Source: Schaalia hyovaginalis
GTDB lineage: Bacteria > Actinomycetota > Actinomycetes > Actinomycetales > Actinomycetaceae
NCBI RefSeq assembly: GCF_014208035.1
Contig: NZ_JACHMK010000001.1
Location: 2,294,001-2,358,000, forward strand
Length of the DNA stretch: 64,000 nucleotides
Reading direction: 5' to 3'
Position numbers and translations under genes: made by a program. Position 1 is the stretch's first letter. Every line of letters starts with the position of its first letter. The notes beneath the pieces were generated by a model. The model had not been told where the DNA came from. It saw only the letters and a program-made list of their open reading frames with translations, and searched no databases. Positions 24,987-34,061 of this stretch are shown here, in pieces.

Positions 24987-27050
24987 GTGACACTGCCGAG
25001 CCCCGCGATCCGCGTTCTCGCCACAGGAGCCGTGAGCGCAGCACTTCTCGCCATGAGCGCCGCGGCGGCCGTCGCCACGAGCCCGGTCACCGTGTCCGAT
25101 CACCTCACAGACCCGGGCTCCTACTTCAACGCGTCCCAGACCGAGGCGATCACCCGTTCGATCGACTCCGCCGCCTCCGCCGGCCTCGACGTGTACGTCG
25201 TGGCCGTGCCCGACCTTTCGGGCTCCGCACCCGTCGAATGGTGCCAGCGGACGGGGGCGAACTCCGGCCTGTCCGATCAATCCATCGTGTACGTCCTCGC
25301 CTACGAGGAGCGCAGCCACGCCTCCTGCGGCAACGCCGACGAGCAGGTCGTCTCCGACTCAGCCCTGACCGGCGCGATGGCCGATGCCAAGTCCGTCCTC
25401 GGCCGGGCCGACCCCCTCGATCCCGCGACTGCGGCGACGGCGATCGGCGCCTTCATCGATTCCGCGACCTCGGCCGCCGGGACCGGCTCCGGATCGGGCG
25501 GAGCCTCTCGCACGACCTCCTCCTCCGCGGATTCGTCCGCCACGACCTCGTGGGTCCCCGCCGTGGCCGCCGTCGGCGGTCTGGCCGCGCTCGGCACCGG
25601 AGTGTTCGCCATGCGCAACAAGCGCCGACTCACCCGGTCGACGCGCGAGGCGCAGGAGCGCGACGCGCAGTCCGCCGAAGCGCGCGTCGCCCGGGCGAAC
25701 TCGCTCCTCCTTCAAGCCGACGAAACGGTCCGTTCCGCCCGCGACGAGCTCGAATACGCCCGAGCGCAATTCGGCGCGTCCAGGACCGACGCCTACGCCG
25801 CGGCGCTCGACCGCGCCGGAGCCGCGGTCGCGCAGGGATTCACTCTCCAGGAGGCGATGAACTCCTCGACGATCCCGAGTGAGCGCGCCGGCCTCGCCGA
25901 TCAGATCGGGGGCTCTCTCGACGCGGTCATGCCCGATCTTCTGGCGCGCCAGCAGGAATTTGCCGCTCTGCGCGACCAGGAAGCCGGGGTGGAGGCCCAG
26001 ATCCAAGACGTGCGCACGCGCATCGAGGAGAACGCCTCCCGGATGGATACCGTCGACGCCGAGCTCTCCGCCCTCGCCGCCCTGTACCCCGCACAGACCA
26101 TCGCCTCCTTGCAGGACAACCCCGGGCAGGCGCACGCCCTCCTCGACTCGGCCCGCGATGCCGTCGAACGAGCGGCGTCGCTCGCACCGCACGACGCCTC
26201 CTCCGCCCTCGTCGCCCTCGACACCGCTAGACGCGCCGTCGCGATGGCCGGCCATCAGATCGACGGCGTGCTCACGGCGAAGGACGACCTCGCCCGCGTC
26301 GATGCGCTCCTCGTGGACGCCATCGCCTCGATCACCGCGGACTTGGCCGACGTGACGCGCCTCGGCGCTGATCCGACGGCCTTCGCGCCGCTCGTCCAGG
26401 ACGCCAACAGGGCCGTTGACGCCGCGCGCTCGGCGCGATCGGGCAAGGGCGACCCGCTCGCGGCCCTGGAGGACCTCCGCATGGCGGAGCTGGCGCTCGA
26501 CGCCTCCCTCGAATCCTTGCGGAGCGCCGAGGCGGCTCTCGAGAAGAAGCGCGGAGCGGCGGTGAAGGCCCTCGCCGACGCGCGCGCCCAGGTGCTCCGC
26601 GCGGAGTCCTTCGTCCAGTCGCGTCGCGGCATGATCGGCCTCGACTCCCGATCCCTCCTGTCGCGCGCTCAAAGCGAGCTCGCCCAGGCGGACGCCCTGA
26701 CCGCCTCCGACCCGGATCGTGCGCTCGCCCTGGCGGCTTCTGCGCGCTCCGCGGCGACGACCGTCCTGTCCGCTCCGGCTTCCCCCAGCGCCGAGGACGG
26801 GCGCCTCTTCGGAACGGGGGCTCCCGATCGGGGGTCCATGACCGGATCGACCCTGGGCGACGCCCTGCTCTGGTCGGTGCTGCTGGGCGGCGGGCGATCG
26901 CACGAGCGTTCGGATCACCGGGACGCCGGATTCGGGGGCGGCTTCGGCGGGTTCGGAGGAGCTTCCGGCGGGGGCTTCGGCGGCGGGGGCTTCGGAGGGG
27001 GCGGCTTCGGAGGGGGCGGCTTCGGCGGCGGGCGCGGCGGCTCCTTCTGA
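24987..27050 (+). CDS. TPM-domain secreted/membrane protein with Gly-Phe-rich tail
   Basis: The 687-aa protein has a signal peptide (residues 1-31), a TPM domain (TVSDHLTDPGSYFNASQTEA onward to ~165), a Ser/Thr linker, one membrane helix (VPAVAAVGGLAALGTGVFAM, ~189-210), then ~430 residues of Ala/Arg/Glu-rich coiled coil in the cytoplasm, and a C-terminal run of GGGFGG units. TPM (Psb32/MOLO-1) proteins occur in membrane-stress systems. The next gene, pspA, begins 122 bp downstream on the same strand, which supports a link to envelope stress. The Gly-Phe tail resembles low-complexity tails of other TPM proteins. Confidence 0.9.
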   Translation: MTLPSPAIRVLATGAVSAALLAMSAAAAVATSPVTVSDHLTDPGSYFNASQTEAITRSIDSAASAGLDVYVVAVPDLSGSAPVEWCQRTGANSGLSDQSIVYVLAYEERSHASCGNADEQVVSDSALTGAMADAKSVLGRADPLDPATAATAIGAFIDSATSAAGTGSGSGGASRTTSSSADSSATTSWVPAVAAVGGLAALGTGVFAMRNKRRLTRSTREAQERDAQSAEARVARANSLLLQADETVRSARDELEYARAQFGASRTDAYAAALDRAGAAVAQGFTLQEAMNSSTIPSERAGLADQIGGSLDAVMPDLLARQQEFAALRDQEAGVEAQIQDVRTRIEENASRMDTVDAELSALAALYPAQTIASLQDNPGQAHALLDSARDAVERAASLAPHDASSALVALDTARRAVAMAGHQIDGVLTAKDDLARVDALLVDAIASITADLADVTRLGADPTAFAPLVQDANRAVDAARSARSGKGDPLAALEDLRMAELALDASLESLRSAEAALEKKRGAAVKALADARAQVLRAESFVQSRRGMIGLDSRSLLSRAQSELAQADALTASDPDRALALAASARSAATTVLSAPASPSAEDGRLFGTGAPDRGSMTGSTLGDALLWSVLLGGGRSHERSDHRDAGFGGGFGGFGGASGGGFGGGGFGGGGFGGGGFGGGRGGSF

Positions 27051-27172
27051 AACGGACCCCGCCGATCGCGCAGGCCGCTCCCAGACGCCGCCCAGGGATA
27101 CTTGCTAAGGTCGAATCGTCCGCATGGAGGGACACACCGACGTTCTTCTCCATCCCCAGAAAGGACCAGACC

Positions 27173-27889
27173 ATGGCTGAAAAGCAGTCCGTGCTCGGGC
27201 GCATCGCCCAGCTCGCCAAGGCGAACATCAACGCCCTCATCGACCGCGCCGAGAATCCGCAGAAGATGCTCGACCAGCTCATCCGCGACTACACGAACTC
27301 CATCGCCGAGGCCGAGGCCGCCGTCGCGCAGACGGTCGGCGATCTCCGTCTGGCCGAGAAGGACCACGAAGCCGACGTCGCCGCCGCTGACGATTGGGGC
27401 CGCAAGGCCCTGGCCGCCTCCCGCAAGGCCGATGAGCTCCGCGCCGCGGGCGACGCCGCGGGTGCGGATCGTTGGGACGGCCTGGCCAAGACCGCCATCG
27501 GCAAGCAGATCTCCTTCGAAGAGGAGGCGAAGGCGGCTGAGCCGCTCATCGCCTCGCAGACCGAGGTCGTGGCGAAGCTCAAGACCGGCCTCATTCAGAT
27601 GAAGGAGAAGCTCAGCGAGCTCAAGGACAAGCGCAACCAGCTCGTCGCGCGCCAGCGCACCGCCGAGGCGCAGGCGAAGGTGACGGACGCGATCTCGTCG
27701 ATCAACGTCCTCGATCCGACTTCGGAGCTCTCCCGCTTCGAGGACCGCGTCCGCCGCGCGGAGGCCCTCGCCCAGGGCAAGACCGAGGTAGCCGCCGAGA
27801 GCCTCGACGCCCAGTTCGCCGAGCTCGAGACGGATTCGTCCTCCACGGAGATCGAGGCGCGCTTCGCCGCGCTGAAGAACCGGCAGTGA
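27173..27889 (+). CDS. pspA: Phage shock protein A (PspA/IM30)
   Basis: The 238-aa protein is a PspA/Vipp1-type ESCRT-III-like membrane-remodelling protein: N-terminal amphipathic start SVLGRIAQLAKANINALIDR, the AENPQKMLDQLIRDY signature, and a long coiled coil (EAEAAVAQTVGDLRLAEKDH) to ~190. PspA binds damaged inner membrane and limits proton leak. An AGAAAGGACC lies just upstream of the ATG. No PspC/PspB-like gene is adjacent; the preceding TPM gene is the likely partner. A strong bidirectional terminator follows. Confidence 0.95.
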   Translation: MAEKQSVLGRIAQLAKANINALIDRAENPQKMLDQLIRDYTNSIAEAEAAVAQTVGDLRLAEKDHEADVAAADDWGRKALAASRKADELRAAGDAAGADRWDGLAKTAIGKQISFEEEAKAAEPLIASQTEVVAKLKTGLIQMKEKLSELKDKRNQLVARQRTAEAQAKVTDAISSINVLDPTSELSRFEDRVRRAEALAQGKTEVAAESLDAQFAELETDSSSTEIEARFAALKNRQ

Positions 27890-27927
27890 GGCCTCGCCGC
27901 TCGATCGACGGAGCGGGATGAGACGCC

Positions 27928-27966
27928 GAGAGGGCCTGCGGGATCACTGATCCCGCAGGCCCTCTC
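27928..27966. terminator. Bidirectional terminator between pspA and the NYN gene
   Basis: A perfect 16-bp stem (27928-27943 with 27951-27966) with loop tcactga lies between two convergent genes. Confidence 0.85.
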
Positions 27967-27996
27967 CCGTCGTGCCCCGGCGCGGACGGGAATCGA

Positions 27997-28557
27997 TCAG
28001 AGGAAGTCGAAGGGGTTGAAGTCGTCGACGTCGATGATCCGCAGCCTCGGCAGCGTCACCTGGAAGGCGTGAACGTCGTATTCGAGGTCGATGATCTCCA
28101 GGCCCTTGTCCTCGAGCTCGTGGAGCGAGGATGCGAGGAACTCCCGGAAGCACATGACGGCGACGCGCCGTCCCATGTCGAGGAGGTTCTCCACCTGCGG
28201 GGCGAAGTCGGCGTCGTGGCTCGCGAGGATCACTGCGCCGGATTCGAGTTCGGCGATCGCGTCCATCGTGCGCTGGAGGCCGACGTCGACGACCTTCATG
28301 TCCTCCGGGCCCGACAGCGGGATCACCGAGTAGTCCATCGCGTTGAGGGCCTGGATGAAGCCCATCGGCAGGATGCCGGAGGATCCGTTGAGGAAGAAGA
28401 GGCCCTTGGCGGGTTCGTCCCACTGGTGCGCCGCCGCTTCGAGCACCCGGTCCCAGCGGGGTCGTTCTTCGGGCAGGGGGCGCCGGTCGAGGACCGACAT
28501 CCCCAGGGTCGCGTCGATGTTCTCGCCGTCGACGATCAGATAAGTCTTTTCGCTCAT
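27997..28557 (-). CDS. NYN-domain (PIN-like) ribonuclease
   Basis: The 186-aa protein carries the NYN fold of the PIN superfamily: N-terminal YLIVDGENIDATLG with the first acidic pair, VVDVGLQRTMDAIAELESGA with the second, and SHDADFAPQVENLLDMGRRV with the third. NYN proteins are metal-dependent RNases of RNA processing or decay. The start at 28557 (MSEKTYL) lies 3 codons after a longer frame start and gives the usual N-terminus. It is monocistronic; its target RNA is unknown. Confidence 0.9.
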   Translation of the reverse strand: MSEKTYLIVDGENIDATLGMSVLDRRPLPEERPRWDRVLEAAAHQWDEPAKGLFFLNGSSGILPMGFIQALNAMDYSVIPLSGPEDMKVVDVGLQRTMDAIAELESGAVILASHDADFAPQVENLLDMGRRVAVMCFREFLASSLHELEDKGLEIIDLEYDVHAFQVTLPRLRIIDVDDFNPFDFL

Positions 28558-28673
28558 AGGTGTCACCATGGCACCAGCCTAGAGCGGCCCGCGCTTTTCC
28601 GCGCGCCCCGCCATCGGCGCTGGCGCTTCGCGCTGCAGGTGCGCGCTTCGCGGGGGTCCGCAGGCGGGAAGCG

Positions 28674-28714
28674 GCGGGGGCGGGGCGATTCCGAAGAACC
28701 GGCCCCGCCCCCGC
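28674..28714 (-). terminator. Terminator after glpK
   Basis: A perfect 13-bp stem (28674-28686 with 28702-28714) lies 20 bases beyond the minus-strand glpK stop. Confidence 0.8.
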
Positions 28715-28733
28715 ACGGGCGCGAGTCAGAGCG

Positions 28734-30260
28734 TCACTTGACGTCCTCGTCGACCCAGTCGTAGGTCCGAGTCACGGCCTTCTTCCACAGGCGGTAGGTG
28801 CGGTCGCGCTCGGCGGCGTCCATCGACGGCGTCCAGCGCTTGTCCTCCTGCCAGTTGGCGATGACGTCCTCGGTGCCGTTCCAGAAGCCGACGGCGATGC
28901 CGGCAGCGTAGGCGGCGCCGAGGGCGGTGGTCTCGGCGACGACCGGGCGGATGACGTCCACGCCGCACAGGTCGGCCTGGAACTGCATGACGAGGTCGTC
29001 GCGGGTCATGCCGCCGTCGACCTTGAGCTCCTTGAGCGGAACGCCGGCGTCGGCGTTCATCGCGTCGAGGACCTCGGCGGACTGGAAGGCGGTCGACTCC
29101 TCGACGGCGCGGGCGATGTGGGCCTTGGTCACGTAGCGGGTGAGGCCGACGATCGCGCCGCGGGCGTCGTCCTTCCAGTACGGGGCGAAGAGGCCGGAGA
29201 ACGCCGGGACGAAGTAGACGCCGCCGTTGTCCTCGACCGTCTCGGCGAGGGCCTGGATGTCCGAGGACTTCTCGATCATGCCGAGGTTGTCGCGGACCCA
29301 CTGGACGAGCGAGCCGGCGACGGCGATCGAGCCCTCGAGGGCGTACACGGGCTTCTCATCGCCGAGCTTGTAGAGCAGCGTGGTGAGGAGGCCGTTGTTC
29401 GAGAAGATCGGCTCTTCGCCAGTGTTCATGAGCATGAAGCAGCCGGTGCCGTAGGTGTTCTTCGCGGTGCCCTTCTCGAAGCAGGCCTGACCGAAGGTCG
29501 CGGCCTGCTGGTCGCCGAGGATGCCGGAGATCGGAACGCCCGCGAGCAGGCCGTTCGGGCGGCCGACGCCGTAGACGGCGGCCGAGGGCTTAATCTCGGG
29601 GAGCATCGACGTCGGGATGCGGAAGTCGGCGCAGATGTCCTCGCGCCATTCGAGCGTGCGGACGTCCATGAGGAGGGTGCGGGAGGCATTGGTGACGTCG
29701 GTGGCGTGGACGCCGCCGTTGACGCCGCCGGTGAGGTTCCACAGGACCCAGGTGTCCGGGGTTCCGAAGAGCAGGTCGCCGGCCTCGGCCTTCTCGCGCG
29801 CGCCCTCGACGTTGTCGAGGATCCAGGTGATGCGGGGGGCGGAGGGGTAGGTCGAGATGTTCTCACCGGTGATCTGGCGGTAACGCTCGGTGCCGAGCGG
29901 GTCGCCCGCGGCGATCTCGCGGACGATCGGAGCGGTGCGGGTGTCCTGCCAGACGAGCGCGTTGTAGACGGGCTCACCGGTGTTCTTGTCCCAGACGATC
30001 GTGGTCTCGCGCTGGTTGGTGATGCCGACGGCGGCGAGCTGCTCGCCGTTGATCTCGGCCTTCTGGAGGGCCTCGGCGACGACCGCGCGGACGGACTCCC
30101 AGATCTCGACGGGATCGTGCTCGACCCAGCCCGGGTTCGGGAAGATCTGGGTGAACTCCTTCTGGCCGACCGAGACGATCTCGCCGGAGTGGTTGAAGAT
30201 GATCGCGCGCGAGGACGTGGTGCCCTGGTCGATCGCCAGGACGAACTTCTCAACGGACAT
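28734..30260 (-). CDS. glpK: Glycerol kinase
   Basis: GlpK phosphorylates glycerol to glycerol-3-phosphate with ATP. The 508-aa protein has the FGGY-kinase features: [15 protein letters not shown] at the start, the glycerol site around INQRET-like [28 protein letters not shown], and the C-terminal signature [20 protein letters not shown]. The start at 30260 is preferred over 30266 by spacing from AAGGGAA. It lies downstream of glpF on the same strand, separated by a hairpin that may lower its expression relative to glpF. A terminator follows. Confidence 0.97.
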   Translation of the reverse strand: MSVEKFVLAIDQGTTSSRAIIFNHSGEIVSVGQKEFTQIFPNPGWVEHDPVEIWESVRAVVAEALQKAEINGEQLAAVGITNQRETTIVWDKNTGEPVYNALVWQDTRTAPIVREIAAGDPLGTERYRQITGENISTYPSAPRITWILDNVEGAREKAEAGDLLFGTPDTWVLWNLTGGVNGGVHATDVTNASRTLLMDVRTLEWREDICADFRIPTSMLPEIKPSAAVYGVGRPNGLLAGVPISGILGDQQAATFGQACFEKGTAKNTYGTGCFMLMNTGEEPIFSNNGLLTTLLYKLGDEKPVYALEGSIAVAGSLVQWVRDNLGMIEKSSDIQALAETVEDNGGVYFVPAFSGLFAPYWKDDARGAIVGLTRYVTKAHIARAVEESTAFQSAEVLDAMNADAGVPLKELKVDGGMTRDDLVMQFQADLCGVDVIRPVVAETTALGAAYAAGIAVGFWNGTEDVIANWQEDKRWTPSMDAAERDRTYRLWKKAVTRTYDWVDEDVK

Positions 30261-30301
30261 TCTCATGTTCCCTTCTGGTCACTTCTTTGTGTTTCAGCAG
30301 G

Positions 30302-30339
30302 ACGCGGGGTCCCAGGCGAGTCCGCCCGGGACCCCGCGT
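30302..30339 (-). terminator. Intercistronic hairpin between glpF and glpK
   Basis: A perfect 12-bp stem (30302-30313 with 30328-30339) lies between the glpF stop and the glpK start. On the minus strand it is followed by CCTGCTGAAACACAAAGAAG, without a T-run, so it may be a partial terminator or an mRNA stabiliser. Confidence 0.65.
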
Positions 30340-30364
30340 TCGGAGTACGGGTCTGCTGCGAGGA

Positions 30365-31171
30365 TCAGGCGGCGGTGACGAGGCCGGAGCCGTAGGCGAC
30401 GAGGACCGCGACGACGGCGCCGAGGATCGGGCCGACGACCGGGACCCAGGAGTAGCCCCAGTCGGAGCCGCCCTTGCCCTTGATCGGGAGGACCGCGTGG
30501 GCGATGCGCGGGCCGAGGTCACGGGCCGGGTTGATCGCGTATCCGGTCGGGCCGCCGAGCGAGTTGCCGATGACGACGATGATGAGGGCGACGCCGAGCG
30601 GGCCGATCGCGGTGGTCGTGTATCCGGAGACGAAGACCCAGAGGATGAGGACGAAGGTGCCGATGGCCTCAGTGAGGGTGTTCCATCCGTAGGAGCGGAT
30701 CTCCGGGCCGGTCGAGAAGACGCCGAGCTTGAGGGCCGGGTCGCAGTCCTCATCGAAGTGCTGCTTGAAGGTGAGCCAGCACAGGACGGCGCCGACGAAG
30801 GCGCCGAGGAACTGGGCGACGATGTAGATCGCGACGTTCGCGGCGGTCACGGCGATGCCGCCCTCGCCGACGGCCGGGCCGTTGAGGGTGACGGCCGGGT
30901 CGAACATGTAGGCGACGACCTTGGCGATGGTCACGGCGGGGTTGAGGTGGCCGCCGGTCGTGTAGGCGACGTAGACGCCGGCGAGGACTGCGAAGCCCCA
31001 GCCGAAGTTGATCATGAGCCAGCCGCCGCCCTTGCCCTTGGACTTCGGCAGGAGGTTCGTCGCGACAACGCCGCCACCGAGGAGGAGGAGGATCGCGGTG
31101 CCGAGGAACTCCGACATGAAGATCTTGCCGGAGCCGACTTCAGCAACTGCAGGAAGAAGTGTTGCGAGCAT
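30365..31171 (-). CDS. glpF: Glycerol uptake facilitator (aquaglyceroporin)
   Basis: The 268-aa protein is an MIP-family channel with six membrane helices and the two half-helix motifs: GGHLNPAVTIAKVVAYMFDP (first NPA) and GYAINPARDLGPRIAHAVLP (second NPA, followed by Asp as in glycerol-conducting members). It should carry glycerol across the inner membrane to GlpK, encoded next. The SorC-type regulator gene is divergent across a 381-bp gap and likely controls the pair. Confidence 0.96.
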   Translation of the reverse strand: MLATLLPAVAEVGSGKIFMSEFLGTAILLLLGGGVVATNLLPKSKGKGGGWLMINFGWGFAVLAGVYVAYTTGGHLNPAVTIAKVVAYMFDPAVTLNGPAVGEGGIAVTAANVAIYIVAQFLGAFVGAVLCWLTFKQHFDEDCDPALKLGVFSTGPEIRSYGWNTLTEAIGTFVLILWVFVSGYTTTAIGPLGVALIIVVIGNSLGGPTGYAINPARDLGPRIAHAVLPIKGKGGSDWGYSWVPVVGPILGAVVAVLVAYGSGLVTAA

Positions 31172-31412
31172 TTTTCCCTATCTTTCTCCAACGCATCCTT
31201 GCGCCGGATCTCCGGACGGTCTCCCGCCCGTATGTGCCGATGGCGAAAAGGTCAACGCACTTCGCCACCGCCGCTGATCGTAACTCTTCAAATCGCGCAC
31301 GAGCTGGGAAAAGCTTGGCGATTCATCGGAGGTCGAACCGGTGGGCGGCGCCGCCTGTGGACTCGGCGGAACGTTGCCCTATTCACTTGGACGGCCTCAG
31401 TATGCCAGCGCC

Positions 31413-31537
31413 TGCACATTGATCCGGAACCATTGGGCGTTTGTGCATCTGCAAATCGTGACGCCGCTCATACGTGACGCCTCGCACCGCCCCCAAGCAC
31501 GTGCACATTCCAGGAAATGTCCCTGCACGCCTGTGCA
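31413..31537. promoter_or_regulatory. Repeated TGCACA/TGTGCA words in the glpF-regulator gap
   Basis: The 381-bp divergent gap (31172-31552) holds no gene. Its right part carries half-sites TGCACA (31413-31418) and TGTGCA (31442-31447, 31532-31537), and an inverted repeat gtgca...tgcac spanning 31501-31528 with an inner ACATT/AATGT pair. These are good candidates for the operator of the SorC-type regulator starting at 31553. Confidence 0.5.
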
Positions 31538-31552
31538 TGGCACACTAGGCCC

Positions 31553-32536
31553 GTGACCATTCGCGACGAACAGGCCCACGAAGCGGCCTCGATGTACTAC
31601 CTCCAGGGGCAGACGATGGAGACCATCGCCCGCCACCTGGGCGTCTCGCGCTCCTCCGTCTCGCGCCTCCTGTCCTACGCGCGCGAAACCGGGCTCGTCC
31701 GCATCTCCGTCAGCGCCGCCCCGGGGAACAAGGGCACCCTCGCCGGACAGATCTCTGAGCTCTTCGGCGTCCAGACCTCCGTCGTCCCCGTCCACGACGT
31801 CCACACCGAAGTCAACCGGCTCCACAACGTCGCCCTCGTCGCCGCCGAACGGCTCATCGACATGATGAAGCCCGGCGCCACCCTCGGCATCGCCTGGGGC
31901 AACACGACTTCGGAGATCACCCGCTGCCTCCCCAAGGTCAGCTTCCCCGGTTCAACCGTGGTCCAGCTCAACGGCGCGGCCACCGCCACCGAATCCGGCA
32001 TGCCCTACGCCGACGCCATCATCTCCCGCGCAGCCCGGGCCATCGGCGGCTCGATGGTCCACTTCCCCGTGCCGACCTTCTTCGACTACGCCGAGACGAA
32101 GAGCGCCCTGTGGCGCGAGCGCTCCGTCCGCGCGGTCCTCAAAACGATCGACAACTGCGACATCGCCCTCTTCGGCGTCGGCTCCCTCTCGGCGCGCCTG
32201 CCCTCCCACGTCTACTCGGGCGGATTCCTCGACACCGAGGAGATCGCCGCCGCACAACGCGACGGAGTCGTCGGCGACGTCTGCACCGTGCTCCTACGCG
32301 AGGACGGCTCCACCGACATGGAACTCAATTCCCGGGCGTCGGGCCCGACGCCCGAGACCCTGCGCCGCATCCCCCGGCGCCTCTGCGTCGTCGCGGGCGC
32401 CTCCAAAGCCCTCCCCCTCCTCGGCGCGCTGCGCGCCCGCGTCGTCACCGATCTCGTCCTCGACGACGGCGCGGCGCGCGAACTCCTCGACCTCGTCCGC
32501 ACGCGCTCGAACCAGACCCGGGGCGGCCTCCGATGA
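31553..32536 (+). CDS. SorC/DeoR-type sugar-binding transcriptional regulator
   Basis: The 327-aa protein has an N-terminal HTH (METIARHLGVSRSSVSRLLS) and a C-terminal sugar-phosphate-binding domain of the SorC/CggR type, marked by [26 protein letters not shown], and CDIALFGVGSL. A phosphorylated sugar or glycerol-3-phosphate would be the effector. The GTG start at 31553 gives the usual N-terminus (TIRDEQAHEAASMYYLQG). Divergence from glpF suggests it controls glycerol uptake. The next gene overlaps by 4 bases (ATGA) although it serves arginine synthesis, so the coupling may be accidental. Confidence 0.9.
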   Translation: MTIRDEQAHEAASMYYLQGQTMETIARHLGVSRSSVSRLLSYARETGLVRISVSAAPGNKGTLAGQISELFGVQTSVVPVHDVHTEVNRLHNVALVAAERLIDMMKPGATLGIAWGNTTSEITRCLPKVSFPGSTVVQLNGAATATESGMPYADAIISRAARAIGGSMVHFPVPTFFDYAETKSALWRERSVRAVLKTIDNCDIALFGVGSLSARLPSHVYSGGFLDTEEIAAAQRDGVVGDVCTVLLREDGSTDMELNSRASGPTPETLRRIPRRLCVVAGASKALPLLGALRARVVTDLVLDDGAARELLDLVRTRSNQTRGGLR

Positions 32537-33060
32537 CGCACGTCATCCGCCAGGCGCGCCCCACCGATGTCCGCGCGATCGCCGCGCTCGTCGAGCCCTA
32601 TGCGATGCGCCGGATCCTCGTCGTCAAGGAGCTCATCGCCTACTTCGAAGACGTCCAAGAATTCGTGGTCGCCGTCAATGACGAGGACGGCGAGATCATC
32701 GGCTGCGGCGCCCTGCACGTCATGTGGGACGACATCGCCGAGATCCGCACCCTCGCCGTGTCGCCCGACCACCTCCACTCAGGTGTCGGCTCGGCGATCC
32801 TGCGCACCCTCATCGCGCGCGCCCAGGACCTCGACCTCAAACGCGTCTTCTGCCTGACCTTCGAAGTCGACTTCTTCGCCCGCCACGGCTTCTACGAGAT
32901 CGAGGGCACGCCCGTCGGCGAAGACGTGTTCTACGAGATGATCCGCAGCCACGACGACGGCATCAAGGAGTTCCTCGACCTCGCCTCCTTCAAGCCGAAC
33001 ACACTCGGCAACACCCGCATGATGCGCGATCTCGACGGCGCCACCGCCGACGCGGGCTAG
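32533..33060 (+). CDS. Amino-acid N-acetyltransferase (short-form N-acetylglutamate synthase)
   Basis: The 175-aa GNAT protein matches the short ArgA form of actinobacteria that starts arginine synthesis by acetylating glutamate. Signs: MTHVIRQARPTDVRAIAALV, EIIGCGALHVMWDDIAEIRT, the acetyl-CoA loop HSGVGSAILRTLI, and the C-terminal VFCLTFEVDFFARHGF with FYEI. The ATG overlaps the regulator stop (ATGA). No other arg gene is in the window. Confidence 0.9.
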   Translation: MTHVIRQARPTDVRAIAALVEPYAMRRILVVKELIAYFEDVQEFVVAVNDEDGEIIGCGALHVMWDDIAEIRTLAVSPDHLHSGVGSAILRTLIARAQDLDLKRVFCLTFEVDFFARHGFYEIEGTPVGEDVFYEMIRSHDDGIKEFLDLASFKPNTLGNTRMMRDLDGATADAG

Positions 33061-33271
33061 GCCTCGCACCCCGGGACCAATTTCCTAAGTGCGGGTTCAC
33101 GCTATTCGTCCTCCCGCACCCGGTGCGCCCTTCGCTTCGGGCGGACAGGACAGGCCCCCTTTCCCCCGCGAACGCGCCAAGAGCCGTGCCGACCTCCAAG
33201 TCGAAGGGCGCACTCCGCCGGTCGTGACGTACAGTCGGCACTGTTCGACAGACGCAACGACAAGGACGCCC

Positions 33272-34060
33272 ATGCGACTCGCACTCTTCGCCACCTGCAT
33301 CGGAGACCTCATGTTCCCGCAGGCCCCGCAGGCGACCGTTCATCTCCTCGAAAGACTCGGGCACGAAGTCGTCTTCCCCGAATCTCAGGGCTGCTGCGGC
33401 CAAATGCACATCAACACCGGCTACTTCCCCGAGGCCGTACCCCTCATCAAGAACCACGTGCGGACCTTCGAACCGGTCCTCGACGGGGAATGGGACGCGA
33501 TCGTCGTCCCCTCGGGCTCCTGCACGGGCTCGCTGCGCCACCAGGCGGAAATGGTCTCGCGCACCGAAGGCATGCCGGGAATGGCCAAGCGCGCCGCCCA
33601 GATCGCCGAGAAGACCTACGACCTCTCCGAACTCCTCGTCGACATTCTCGGTCTCGAGGACGTGGGCGCCTTCTTCCCGCACCGGGTCACCTACCACCCG
33701 ACCTGCCACTCCATGCGCATCGCCCGGGTCGGCGACCGCCCCTACCGCCTCCTCAAGGCGGTCGAGGGCATCGACCTCGTCGACCTCCCCGAAGCGGAAT
33801 CCTGCTGCGGATTCGGCGGCACCTTCTCGATGAAGAACCACCAGACCTCCACCGCGATGCTCGCCGACAAGATCGCCAACGTGAAGGCGACCAAGGCCGA
33901 GATCCTCACCGCAGGCGACTACTCGTGCCTCATGCACATCGGCGGCGGCCTTTCGCGCCAGCGCGCGGGCGTCCGCCTCATGCACCTCGCAGAGATCCTC
34001 GCCGGCACGCGAGAGCAGCCCTGGGAAGCCCCCGAGACCACGACGAAACTGGGAGCCTGA
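33272..34060 (+). CDS. lutA: L-lactate utilisation protein LutA (Fe-S oxidoreductase)
   Basis: LutA is one of three subunits of the LutABC system that oxidises L-lactate to pyruvate. The 262-aa protein has the two CCG domains: ESQGCCGQMHINTGYFPE and EAESCCGFGGTFSMKNHQTS, which bind an iron-sulfur cluster, with the partner Cys in VPSGSCTGSLRH and YHPTCHSMR. The start at 33272 follows caagga and gives the usual start MRLALFATCI. It opens the operon lutA-lutB-lutC; lutB begins 1 base after its stop. Confidence 0.95.
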   Translation: MRLALFATCIGDLMFPQAPQATVHLLERLGHEVVFPESQGCCGQMHINTGYFPEAVPLIKNHVRTFEPVLDGEWDAIVVPSGSCTGSLRHQAEMVSRTEGMPGMAKRAAQIAEKTYDLSELLVDILGLEDVGAFFPHRVTYHPTCHSMRIARVGDRPYRLLKAVEGIDLVDLPEAESCCGFGGTFSMKNHQTSTAMLADKIANVKATKAEILTAGDYSCLMHIGGGLSRQRAGVRLMHLAEILAGTREQPWEAPETTTKLGA

Positions 34061-34061
34061 A

